The notes beneath the pieces are model-generated. The model did not search any database, was not told where the DNA came from, and saw only the letters and a list, made by a program, of their open reading frames with translations. Shown here piece after piece: positions 10,670 to 18,924 of a stretch of DNA of 33,613 nt. Numbering within the stretch: the first letter of the stretch is position 1; each line of letters opens with the position of its first letter. The stretch lies in assembly GCA_003217875.1 (NCBI GenBank), contig QHMR01000013.1:1-33613 (forward strand), in the 5' to 3' direction. Made by a program: the position numbers and the translations under genes. Source of the stretch: Verrucomicrobiota bacterium (GTDB lineage Bacteria; Verrucomicrobiota; Verrucomicrobiia; Chthoniobacterales; UBA10450).

Positions 10670-11452
10670 TCAGCGGCGCGTCAGAGTTACAGTAAAAAAG
10701 GAGGCACACGTGTGCGGAAAATAGCGGCTGAACGCGAGGTCCATAGGAAATAATGTTCGATAAAGAAAATGTGGGAGCGGCAGCCTGCGCGAGATTCCAC
10801 CCGTAGCCATGTAAGATAGGGCGCTAAAAGGCCGAGTGGAAAGGGTCGCAACATCGAAGTTCTCTTTCAATCGTTGCAGCCATTCACGCCGCCGGAAGAA
10901 AATCAGCCAGGGTAGCGCGATGTTGGCCGATGCCAGCGGTCCCTGCAGTTCGCCCAGCTCCGGCGCGGAAACTCGGAAATCCACGGGTTCGTGGTGCACG
11001 TACTTAAAGATGAGAGTTGATAGGACGGAAAAAAAAGGCTCAGTCGCGATGACTTTGCCGCCTGGCTTCAACTTGCCGGCCGCACGGTTAAGAAACGCAA
11101 TTGGGCTCTTCAGATGATGCAACACATTTGTGAGCGTAATGACATCAAGGCTGTTGTCTTTGATTGCGTCCAACTTGTCGATTTCGTGGCAGTCAAACAC
11201 AAGGTCGAGATAATCCAGATTAAGCACGTCGCTCGTAACAACGTTTGAGAGAAATTGTTTCAGGGGCGAAGTACCGCTTCCTATTTCTAATATCGACAGC
11301 GCCGCCGGATTGGCAAAGTCCTTAAACTGATCACGATAAAGTTCGCGATACCAGCAAAGAAGATTTTTATTGGCGCCGAGACGCGCCCGGTTACGCAATG
11401 TTGCGGCACGATCCTTCGCCTCCTCGCTTTGCACAATGATCGTGCTACTCAT
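10670..11452 (-). CDS. Class I SAM-dependent methyltransferase
   Basis: LSILEIGSGTSPLKQFL, DVITLTNVLHHLKSPIAFLNRAAGKLKPGGKVIATEPFF. Confidence 0.85.
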   Translation of the reverse strand: MSSTIIVQSEEAKDRAATLRNRARLGANKNLLCWYRELYRDQFKDFANPAALSILEIGSGTSPLKQFLSNVVTSDVLNLDYLDLVFDCHEIDKLDAIKDNSLDVITLTNVLHHLKSPIAFLNRAAGKLKPGGKVIATEPFFSVLSTLIFKYVHHEPVDFRVSAPELGELQGPLASANIALPWLIFFRRREWLQRLKENFDVATLSTRPFSALSYMATGGISRRLPLPHFLYRTLFPMDLAFSRYFPHTCASFFTVTLTRR

Positions 11453-12234
11453 TTGACGGCGCGGATATAGAGCGAGCCAGCAAACTCCGAAATCACTGGC
11501 ACATTCTCGAGAACGCGGCCCAGGGAATTCAATCGATCAACTAGGGGAACCGGCGTTTTGGGATGCAAGAAATCGAACGGATCAATTCGAACTTCACGAT
11601 ATCCTGTTACTTCGAGCAGATGCCGAAGCGGCCATCGGAAGAATGCGGTCTCATCCGGTGAGTCGCCAAGTTTTCGCTTAACCCAGGGGACATTCTTCTG
11701 TATCGCGATCTGAGGGTTCAGCATGTTTGGTTCTGTAAAGTAAATTGTGCCGCCTGGCTTTAGCACCCGATAAATTTCGCGTAATGCGGCTTCAATCTCG
11801 AGGTGATGTAAAACCGAGCTACCCACGACAGAATCAAAGACGGCGTCAGGGTAGCTCATTTCATAGGCGTTCTGGATTTCGTAATGAACATTTCGCGCAG
11901 AACAGATGGCTCTCGCGACTTCCAGTAGCTCAGGTGAGACGTCAATCGCGACAATGTCTGCTCCAGAGCGGGCCAGCTCCCGAGTGAAATAGCCAGTGCC
12001 GCATCCCAGCTCGAGCACTGTCATTCCCACCCCCAAATGACCGCTGAGCATCTTGACCCGCCGCGCCCAGCGCAGTTTACCGGCTGGGCTTTCCCAATTC
12101 CAAATCTCGCCTGCTCCATGTTCCGCCAGGAAGCGGCCGTGTTGAACTTCTTTGGCAATGCGTTCTTGCATTAGAAAATTTTCAGGTAGCGTGAATTTGA
12201 AGCTCGCACGGCCTTCGTCGGCAGGTCTGAACAT
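11449..12234 (-). CDS. Class I SAM-dependent methyltransferase
   Basis: MTVLELGCGTGYFTRELARSGADIVAIDVSPELLEVA, DSVVGSSVLHHLEIEAALREIYRVLKPGGTIYFTEPN. Overlaps the start of the next gene by 4 nt. Confidence 0.9.
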   Translation of the reverse strand: MFRPADEGRASFKFTLPENFLMQERIAKEVQHGRFLAEHGAGEIWNWESPAGKLRWARRVKMLSGHLGVGMTVLELGCGTGYFTRELARSGADIVAIDVSPELLEVARAICSARNVHYEIQNAYEMSYPDAVFDSVVGSSVLHHLEIEAALREIYRVLKPGGTIYFTEPNMLNPQIAIQKNVPWVKRKLGDSPDETAFFRWPLRHLLEVTGYREVRIDPFDFLHPKTPVPLVDRLNSLGRVLENVPVISEFAGSLYIRAVK

Positions 12235-12252
12235 TCGCGACCTAATACCGAC

Positions 12253-13806
12253 TTAATATCCGAGTTTTAACTTCAAGAAGCCGTGCCAGCACATCTTTAG
12301 CATTACAAGTCCGTTCCGAAAGACCTTGGTCATTTTCGTGGAACCATAGATGCGTTCCTGGTAGTGGACGGGCAAGTCCAGAATTTTAAGGTTTAACTTT
12401 GCGGCGCCAAATAACAGTTCATAGTCTCCCCAGTGGTCCTCGGTTCCCCAGCTTCCGAGCATTGGTTTAATCCGCTCCCAGTCGGCTCTCCAAAGGACTT
12501 TTGTGCCGCATAGCGTGTCCTTTACCTGTTGCCCGAGCAGATAGGTGAAAGTGACGCTGAAAAACTTGTTACCCAGCATGTTTGCTCCGGTCATTGCTCC
12601 TTTTGGAACGGGATAGACCAAGCGCGATCCGTTGACAAACTCCGCCTGGCCCGAAACGATAACATCGATGAAGAACGGCAGCTCTTCGGGAATCGTCGTC
12701 AGGTCGGCATCGAGGATCATCAAAATATCGCCTGTCGCTGCGTTGAAACCAGTCCAGACGTTTCGCGACTTACAGACTCCCGGCCCGTGCTCAAGACGAA
12801 TGTTCTTCTCCGGATATAACGACTGCACCCGCAATACTTCTTCAGCGGTACCGTCGGTTGATTGATCGTCACAGAAAATTATCTCTGTGCGGCCCGCTAA
12901 GGGCGGGATGCGCCGAACGGCGTCTTCCACATTTCCCCTCTCATTTTTACAAGGAATAACGACTGATACGGAAAGCTCTTTTGACGCAACCGACGGTGGC
13001 AACATTCGCGCGACGACCACCTGCGTCATGCAGAGTTTGCTCAGAAACGGCAAGCGCGCACAAAACCGATTAAAAAACACCGACAGTAACGGAAAATATT
13101 TCGGCAAAATGACGATTCGATGCGTCTCGAGAGCCTCAAAACCGGCGAGTTTCAAGAGATTGCGAATATCCGCTGTGGAAAGCCAATTCTGCTCGGTACG
13201 CGGAACCTTCATCCCGACCCACTCGGCAAAAGTGACAAGCGGTTCCCAAAGATGATTGTAAGTTGTTACTAACACGCGCGTCTGTCTTTGACAAAACGGC
13301 TTTAAATTGCGCAGGGCTTGAAGCACATCCACGGTATCGCCGATATCGTTGAAGAGGATGTAATCAAATTTGTCGCCTGGTCTGAAAGCCTCCTGGAACT
13401 CTTCCTTGTCTGGGAACGCGACCGCGAATTCGAAGGATGGATTTCGTTGCTGTGCGATTTCCACAATCTCAGCGCAGATGTCAATGCCTTTGCCCGTATT
13501 TGGCTGGACAACAGCCAAAAGATCGCCGGTGCCGCAACGAACCGAGAGGACCTTTTTGCGCGGCTCTACCAAAAAACGAAGAAGCCTGCTTTGCAGTTCA
13601 TAATAATATCTGTTGCGGTTGATCCAATCCTGGCGGTGCGAGGCGATCTTCGCCAAATGGCGCCGTGTTCGCTCGCGCCTCTCCTCCAGGGCGGCTGGTC
13701 CCCAGCTATCCGTGCGAGGTTCGCACTGGTTTAGAAAAGCGCCCATACTGCCGGTATCATTTAATCGCGAATTGACTTTCCCTGAGCCCGCAGCAGCGTT
13801 TTGCAC
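12253..13806 (-). CDS. Bifunctional SAM methyltransferase-GT2 glycosyltransferase fusion
   Basis: N-terminal methyltransferase-like region (VLSVRCGTGDLLAVVQPNTGKGIDICAEIVEIAQQ) followed by GT2 (SVVIPCKNERGNVEDAVRRIPPLAGRTEIIFCDDQSTDGTAEEV...ILDADLTTIPEELP). ORF track starts at 13845; GTG at 13806 with upstream AAGGA is more likely because the extra codons fall in a gene relic. Confidence 0.85.
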   Translation of the reverse strand: MQNAAAGSGKVNSRLNDTGSMGAFLNQCEPRTDSWGPAALEERRERTRRHLAKIASHRQDWINRNRYYYELQSRLLRFLVEPRKKVLSVRCGTGDLLAVVQPNTGKGIDICAEIVEIAQQRNPSFEFAVAFPDKEEFQEAFRPGDKFDYILFNDIGDTVDVLQALRNLKPFCQRQTRVLVTTYNHLWEPLVTFAEWVGMKVPRTEQNWLSTADIRNLLKLAGFEALETHRIVILPKYFPLLSVFFNRFCARLPFLSKLCMTQVVVARMLPPSVASKELSVSVVIPCKNERGNVEDAVRRIPPLAGRTEIIFCDDQSTDGTAEEVLRVQSLYPEKNIRLEHGPGVCKSRNVWTGFNAATGDILMILDADLTTIPEELPFFIDVIVSGQAEFVNGSRLVYPVPKGAMTGANMLGNKFFSVTFTYLLGQQVKDTLCGTKVLWRADWERIKPMLGSWGTEDHWGDYELLFGAAKLNLKILDLPVHYQERIYGSTKMTKVFRNGLVMLKMCWHGFLKLKLGY

Positions 13807-13845
13807 AGCAGCTTCCTTCAAGTTCGGCGTCACTCCAAGTTGCAC

Positions 13846-13952
13846 TTAAAGATCGCGTAAATCGCTCACATTGGTATCTCGCCAAATGGCCTTTGCACTT
13901 TCTTCGTAAATCTGGCCGCTGTAAAACATTCCGACTCCATTGATGACCCTCG
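13846..13952 (-). pseudogene. Relic of the 3' end of a GT2 gene, homologous to the C-terminus of the 15187-15885 gene
   Basis: Minus-strand translation EPRVINGVGMFYSGQIYEESAKAIWRDTNVSDLRDL* aligns with [31 protein letters not shown]; nucleotide similarity continues across the junction into the next gene start. Confidence 0.7.
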
Positions 13953-13954
13953 GC

Positions 13955-14896
13955 TCACGGTAATTTTAGATCGTGGGGATTCTTGACGGCGAGATAGGCC
14001 AGGCGTTTCAACTCCCATCGTCCCCGCGTCACTGTGTCGAGAATCAGTCCGCTTGCCAGCGAAAGAAAGGCCAGAAGCATCAACCCAGTCGAAAGAACAG
14101 CAGTCGGCAAACGCGGGACAAGCCCAGTCTTTAGGTATTCAAGCACCACGGGAACTCCAAGTCCCAGCGAGAGTAGCATTAGGAAGGCGCAGATCGCTGT
14201 GAAAAATACCAGGGGCCGTTCTTCTCGCACGAGTCCTGCAATTGCAAAGAGAATACGAAGCCCATCGCGCCATGTATGAAGCTTGCTGATAGACCCGTGG
14301 GGTCGTTCCTTGTAACGCGTGTTGACCTCCGCGACTGGCATGAGAAGGCGCCCTGCGTGTACGCTCAACTCCGTCTCGATACTGAAGCCTTCGGCGGTGA
14401 CAGGGAAGGATTTGACGAATCGTCGGGACATTACCCTATAGCCAGTCAGCAGATCCAATACTTTCAGTCTAAACATCATCACAGTAAGGCCCGTCAAAAG
14501 CCGATTGCCGATCACGTGACCGGTTCGATATGCGCTGCCGCCAACCGCAATTCGCCGGCCGGAAACCACATCGAGTCCATCGTTCACGAGCGTCAGGACG
14601 AGCGCAGGTGCAGCCGTCGCGTCATACGTATCGTCGCCGTCTACCAGGATGTAGATATCCGCCTCGACATCGGCGAACATGCGCCGAACAACATTGCCTT
14701 TGCCCCGCCTCATTTCGCTGCGGACAATGGCGCCAGCGGCGCGAGCCACCTCAGCTGTTCTGTCTTTTGAATTGTTGTCGTACACGTAAACGTCGGCGCA
14801 CGGTAGTGTCGCTTTGAAATCGCTCACGACCTTGGCAATTGCCGCTTCTTCGTTGTAGCAAGGAATGAGCACTGCTATACGCGCGAGTTCGCTCAT
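13955..14896 (-). CDS. GT2 family glycosyltransferase, polyprenyl-phosphate sugar synthase-like, with C-terminal TM helices
   Basis: RIAVLIPCYNEEAAIAKVVSDF, DVYVYDNNSKDRTAEVARAAGA, YILVDGDDTYDA; two hydrophobic C-terminal segments. Confidence 0.9.
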   Translation of the reverse strand: MSELARIAVLIPCYNEEAAIAKVVSDFKATLPCADVYVYDNNSKDRTAEVARAAGAIVRSEMRRGKGNVVRRMFADVEADIYILVDGDDTYDATAAPALVLTLVNDGLDVVSGRRIAVGGSAYRTGHVIGNRLLTGLTVMMFRLKVLDLLTGYRVMSRRFVKSFPVTAEGFSIETELSVHAGRLLMPVAEVNTRYKERPHGSISKLHTWRDGLRILFAIAGLVREERPLVFFTAICAFLMLLSLGLGVPVVLEYLKTGLVPRLPTAVLSTGLMLLAFLSLASGLILDTVTRGRWELKRLAYLAVKNPHDLKLP

Positions 14897-15074
14897 TGCT
14901 CGTGTTCTATTGCCAGTTTGATTGGACCCGACCGATGCCGGCCGCTCAGATACGCTTTCATGTCAAGGATTCAATCGGTCCGTCGCAAGATGGTGATCAT
15001 GAAAATAAACTCAGGCCGTATTCGATGCATAGAACGAGCTCTCGAAAACGCAATTTCGTCAAAATTCTATTGCC

Positions 15075-15175
15075 GACCCACCTCGCGGTATTCGGTTCGC
15101 GCTGGCTTCAAAGAGCGTCCACGCGGCCGATATCATTTAATGGCGAATCGCTGAGCGCGCTGCAGAATTTTGCAC
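15075..15175 (-). pseudogene. Relic of the 5' end of the methyltransferase-GT2 fusion gene
   Basis: Minus strand AAAGGAGGCCGCTGTGCAAAATTCTGCAGCG... matches AAGGAAGCTGCTGTGCAAAACGCTGCTGCG at the fusion gene start; after a frameshift SPLNDIGRVDAL*SQREPNTARW aligns with SRLNDTGSMGAFLNQCEPRTDSW. Confidence 0.75.
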
Positions 15176-15186
15176 AGCGGCCTCCT

Positions 15187-15885
15187 TTATACTCTGCGGC
15201 GCTCAAGGTTGTATTTGAAAATCGCATAAACCGCCCTGACGCCGTCTTTCCAGTTGACCTTCTTGCCCTCCGCATATGTGCGTCCGCTGTATGAGATCCC
15301 CACTTCGTAAATTCTGCAGCCCGTGCGGGCGAGTTTAGCGATAATTTCCGGCTCAACGCCAAAACCATCTTCTTCTATCCGAATCGATTTGATAAGCGGG
15401 GCCTTAAAGGCTTTATAGCCTGTTTCGACATCGGTCAGATTGATGTTGGTGAATATATTGGAGAGTAGCGTCAAAAATTTGTTGCCAACCATGTGCCAAA
15501 AGAAAAGGACGCGATGCGGTCGCCCGCCCATGAAACGGGAGCCAAAAACCGCGTCCGCTTTGCCTGACATAAGCGGCTCAAGAAGAACAGGATAATCTTC
15601 GGGGCTATATTCGAGGTCTGCGTCCTGCACCAGAATGAAATCGCCAGTCGCAGCTGCGAACCCACTGCGCAAAGCCGCTCCCTTGCCGCGATTCACCGGA
15701 TGATAAATAACCCGATCAACCATCTGCGAAACCCTCTCCTGCAGCACGGCCTGCGTCCCGTCTTCTGAGCAATCGTCCACCACAATGATCTCTCTGCTCT
15801 TCAACGGTGCGTTGCAAACTGCCTCAACGATCTTCTCGATCGTTTCCTTTTCATTGTAGCAGGGGATTACGATTGAGACTTTCAT
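15187..15885 (-). CDS. GT2 family glycosyltransferase, dolichol/polyprenyl-phosphate sugar synthase-like
   Basis: [48 protein letters not shown]...[26 protein letters not shown] track starts at 15921; ATG 15885 fits the family N-terminus. Confidence 0.9.
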   Translation of the reverse strand: MKVSIVIPCYNEKETIEKIVEAVCNAPLKSREIIVVDDCSEDGTQAVLQERVSQMVDRVIYHPVNRGKGAALRSGFAAATGDFILVQDADLEYSPEDYPVLLEPLMSGKADAVFGSRFMGGRPHRVLFFWHMVGNKFLTLLSNIFTNINLTDVETGYKAFKAPLIKSIRIEEDGFGVEPEIIAKLARTGCRIYEVGISYSGRTYAEGKKVNWKDGVRAVYAIFKYNLERRRV

Positions 15886-16005
15886 CTTTGCAACCCAAGC
15901 GGAAGTTCGCCGGGCAGGCACTCTGCCGTACTCTCGATAAACGCAATTTCGCTGGAGAAAAGTAACGGCCGTGCTTGACTAATAGGTTCGACATTCCTCG
16001 TCAGA

Positions 16006-18924
16006 ATGGCTGCGCAAGTTATCAAGATTAGTGGTGCCCGCCAGCACAATCTCAAGAACCTCAATGTGGAGATTCCACGGGAAAAGTTAGTGGTCATTAC
16101 CGGTCTCAGTGGCTCGGGGAAATCCTCGCTGGCTTTCGACACTCTTTATGCCGAGGGGCAACGCCGGTATGTCGAGAGTCTCTCCGCCTATGCGCGGCAA
16201 TTCCTCGATCAAATGGAAAAGCCAAATGTCGATTTTATCCAGGGACTGTCTCCTGCCATTGCCATCGAGCAGCGCAGCGCCGGCGCCAATCCAAGATCGA
16301 CAATCGCGACCACCACTGAAATTTACGATTATCTGCGGGTCTTGTTTTCTGCTGTCGGTGAGCCGCATGATCCGCTGACCGGTCGGCCACTGAGCCGGCA
16401 AACACCTCAGCAGATTGTCGATCAGATCCTCGCGTACGAAGCGGGGTCCAAAATAATTGTGCTGGCGCCACTGATCGAGAACCAACTAGGCGAGTTCCGC
16501 GATGTGATCGAAAAGCTCAAGCGTGAAGGGTTCGTTCGAGCGCGGATAGATGGTCAGCTTATGGAGCTGGATCGCCCCCAGCCAATCCGGCTTAAAAAGA
16601 CCAGGCGGCATACGATTGAAGCCGTGATTGATCGGCTGATTATTCGCGACGGAATTCGCGTGCGCCTGACAGATTCAATTGAGACTGCACTCAAATTGGG
16701 CGGCAATCGCATTGGGGTGTTAAGGGAAGTTTCAAAAACCCCCGACGTTCAAGGCTCAATGCTCAAGGCTGAGCATAATGAAATTTGGGAAGAACTCCGT
16801 TACTCCACAGATTACGGAAATGCGGAGACCGGATTCACGTTAGGCAATCTAACTCCGAGACACTTTTCTTTTAACAGTCATCTCGGAGCATGCCCGGCTT
16901 GCCATGGTCTCGGCACACAGTTGGTCTGCGATCCAGAGCTAATGATTTCCGATCCTGGCAGAACGCTGGCCGAAGGAGCAATCACGCCTTGGCGACGCGG
17001 GACAAAGCGGATGCAGGCATACTACCGGCATCTGCAAAAGGCGCTGGTAAAACATTTTCACATCGATGAAGACGTTCCTTTCAGCGATTTGCCAGAACGA
17101 TTTAAGCAGGCGCTTTACTTCGGCACGAATGGGACGCCGATTGAAATGAGCTTCAGCGATAACGGAGAAAAGAAAGTCGCGAAACCTTTCGAAGGGCTCG
17201 TGCCGCAGATGCACCGGCTTTATGAACAAACCCAGAGCGAATTCACTCGTAACCGCGTTCGCTCTTTTATGACACGCGAACCGTGCAAAGTGTGCAACGG
17301 AGCGAGGCTTAAGCCGGAAATCCTTGCGGTCACGATTAAAGATCGAAATCAACGCGAATTGAATATCCACCAGTTCAGCGAACTTACGATCGAAGCGGCC
17401 GCCCGGTTTATTGGCGCTCTCGAACTGACTGCACAGCAACATACCATCGTGACGGATGTGGTGCGTGAAATTCAATCGCGCTTGCAATTCCTGATTGAAG
17501 TCGGGCTCGGTTATCTCACGCTCAATCGGCAGAGCGGAACACTCTCAGGCGGCGAAGCGCAGCGAATTCGATTGGCGACACAGATCGGTTCCGGTCTTGC
17601 GGGTGTGCTTTACATTTTGGATGAACCCAGCATTGGGTTACACCAGCGTGACAATGGGCGGTTGCTGGGCACTCTGCGCCGTCTCCGCGATCTCGGCAAT
17701 TCCGTCATTGTAGTTGAGCACGATGAGGAGACAATCCGAGCGGCCGATCATATTATCGATCTTGGCCCGGGGGCGGGCCCGCGCGGGGGCGAAATCGTGG
17801 CACAAGGGAAACTCAAAGACATCGTGTTCGCGAAGAATTCTTTAACCGGCGATTATCTTTCCGGTCGCGCGCGGATCCCCGTTCCCAGGCAGCGCGTTCA
17901 ACCGCGACTTGGCAATCAGTTCGAAGGCTGGCTAACGGTCGTTGGAGCGACGGAGAACAACTTGAAACAAATTACGGTCTCTTTTCCGCTCGGCTGTTTG
18001 ACTTGCGTCACTGGCGTCTCCGGCAGCGGCAAGTCCACTCTGGTGGACGATATTCTGCGACGCGTGTTGTTTCGACGTTTTTACAATGCGAAAGAAAAAC
18101 CGGGCACGCATCGGGCTATTCGTGGAGTGGAACAAATCGACAAGGCGATTGTTATTGATCAAAGTGCCATTGGCCGAACGCCGCGCTCAAACCCCGTCAC
18201 CTACACGGGCGCATTTACACCAATCCGCGAGCTATTCAGTCAGCTGCCTGCGGCGCGGGTGCGGGGTTACGACGCCGGGCGCTTCAGTTTCAATGTTAAA
18301 GGGGGTCGCTGCGAAAACTGCGAGGGCGGCGGATTGATTAAAATCGAGATGCACTTTCTGCCGGACGTGTACGTCGAATGCGAAGTGTGCCGTGGGAAGC
18401 GGTACAACCGCGAGACACTTGAGATCACCTACAAAGGGAAAAATATCGCCGATGTTCTCGAGCTGACGGTGGATGAGGCAGCGCGCTTTTTTCGTAACGT
18501 CCCCAGCATTTCAGACAAGTTAAACTCATTGCTCGATGTAGGTCTCGGTTATTTGCGACTTGGCCAAGCCGGAACAACTCTCTCCGGTGGGGAAGCCCAG
18601 CGCGTAAAACTCGCCACAGAGCTTGCTAAAAAGGCAACCGGGCGCACCCTTTACATTCTCGATGAGCCGACGACCGGATTGCATTTCGCCGACATTGAGA
18701 AATTGCTTCAAGTGCTGATGAAGCTGCGCAACGCGGGTAATACGGTGATTGTTATTGAACACAATCTCGAGATGATCAAGTGCGCCGACTGGATTATCGA
18801 TTTGGGACCTGAAGGTGGCGAAGGAGGCGGCGATCTCGTCGGGGCCGGTCCGCCTGAGGAGATCCCCGCGCTTCCCGGTAGTCATACGGGACGATATTTG
18901 CGGCCAATGCTGGAGAAGAAATGA
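16006..18924 (+). CDS. uvrA: Excinuclease ABC subunit UvrA
   Basis: 972 aa; [60 protein letters not shown], two LSGGEAQR signatures, CxxC zinc modules (CENCEGGG...[15 protein letters not shown]). Confidence 0.98.
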   Translation: MAAQVIKISGARQHNLKNLNVEIPREKLVVITGLSGSGKSSLAFDTLYAEGQRRYVESLSAYARQFLDQMEKPNVDFIQGLSPAIAIEQRSAGANPRSTIATTTEIYDYLRVLFSAVGEPHDPLTGRPLSRQTPQQIVDQILAYEAGSKIIVLAPLIENQLGEFRDVIEKLKREGFVRARIDGQLMELDRPQPIRLKKTRRHTIEAVIDRLIIRDGIRVRLTDSIETALKLGGNRIGVLREVSKTPDVQGSMLKAEHNEIWEELRYSTDYGNAETGFTLGNLTPRHFSFNSHLGACPACHGLGTQLVCDPELMISDPGRTLAEGAITPWRRGTKRMQAYYRHLQKALVKHFHIDEDVPFSDLPERFKQALYFGTNGTPIEMSFSDNGEKKVAKPFEGLVPQMHRLYEQTQSEFTRNRVRSFMTREPCKVCNGARLKPEILAVTIKDRNQRELNIHQFSELTIEAAARFIGALELTAQQHTIVTDVVREIQSRLQFLIEVGLGYLTLNRQSGTLSGGEAQRIRLATQIGSGLAGVLYILDEPSIGLHQRDNGRLLGTLRRLRDLGNSVIVVEHDEETIRAADHIIDLGPGAGPRGGEIVAQGKLKDIVFAKNSLTGDYLSGRARIPVPRQRVQPRLGNQFEGWLTVVGATENNLKQITVSFPLGCLTCVTGVSGSGKSTLVDDILRRVLFRRFYNAKEKPGTHRAIRGVEQIDKAIVIDQSAIGRTPRSNPVTYTGAFTPIRELFSQLPAARVRGYDAGRFSFNVKGGRCENCEGGGLIKIEMHFLPDVYVECEVCRGKRYNRETLEITYKGKNIADVLELTVDEAARFFRNVPSISDKLNSLLDVGLGYLRLGQAGTTLSGGEAQRVKLATELAKKATGRTLYILDEPTTGLHFADIEKLLQVLMKLRNAGNTVIVIEHNLEMIKCADWIIDLGPEGGEGGGDLVGAGPPEEIPALPGSHTGRYLRPMLEKK

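Noticed and set aside
14897-15074. Possible mobile-element remnant between the GT2 genes (10-mer TTCTATTGCC occurs twice)
   Set aside because: No terminal inverted repeats or transposase coding; a 10-mer repeat alone is weak.
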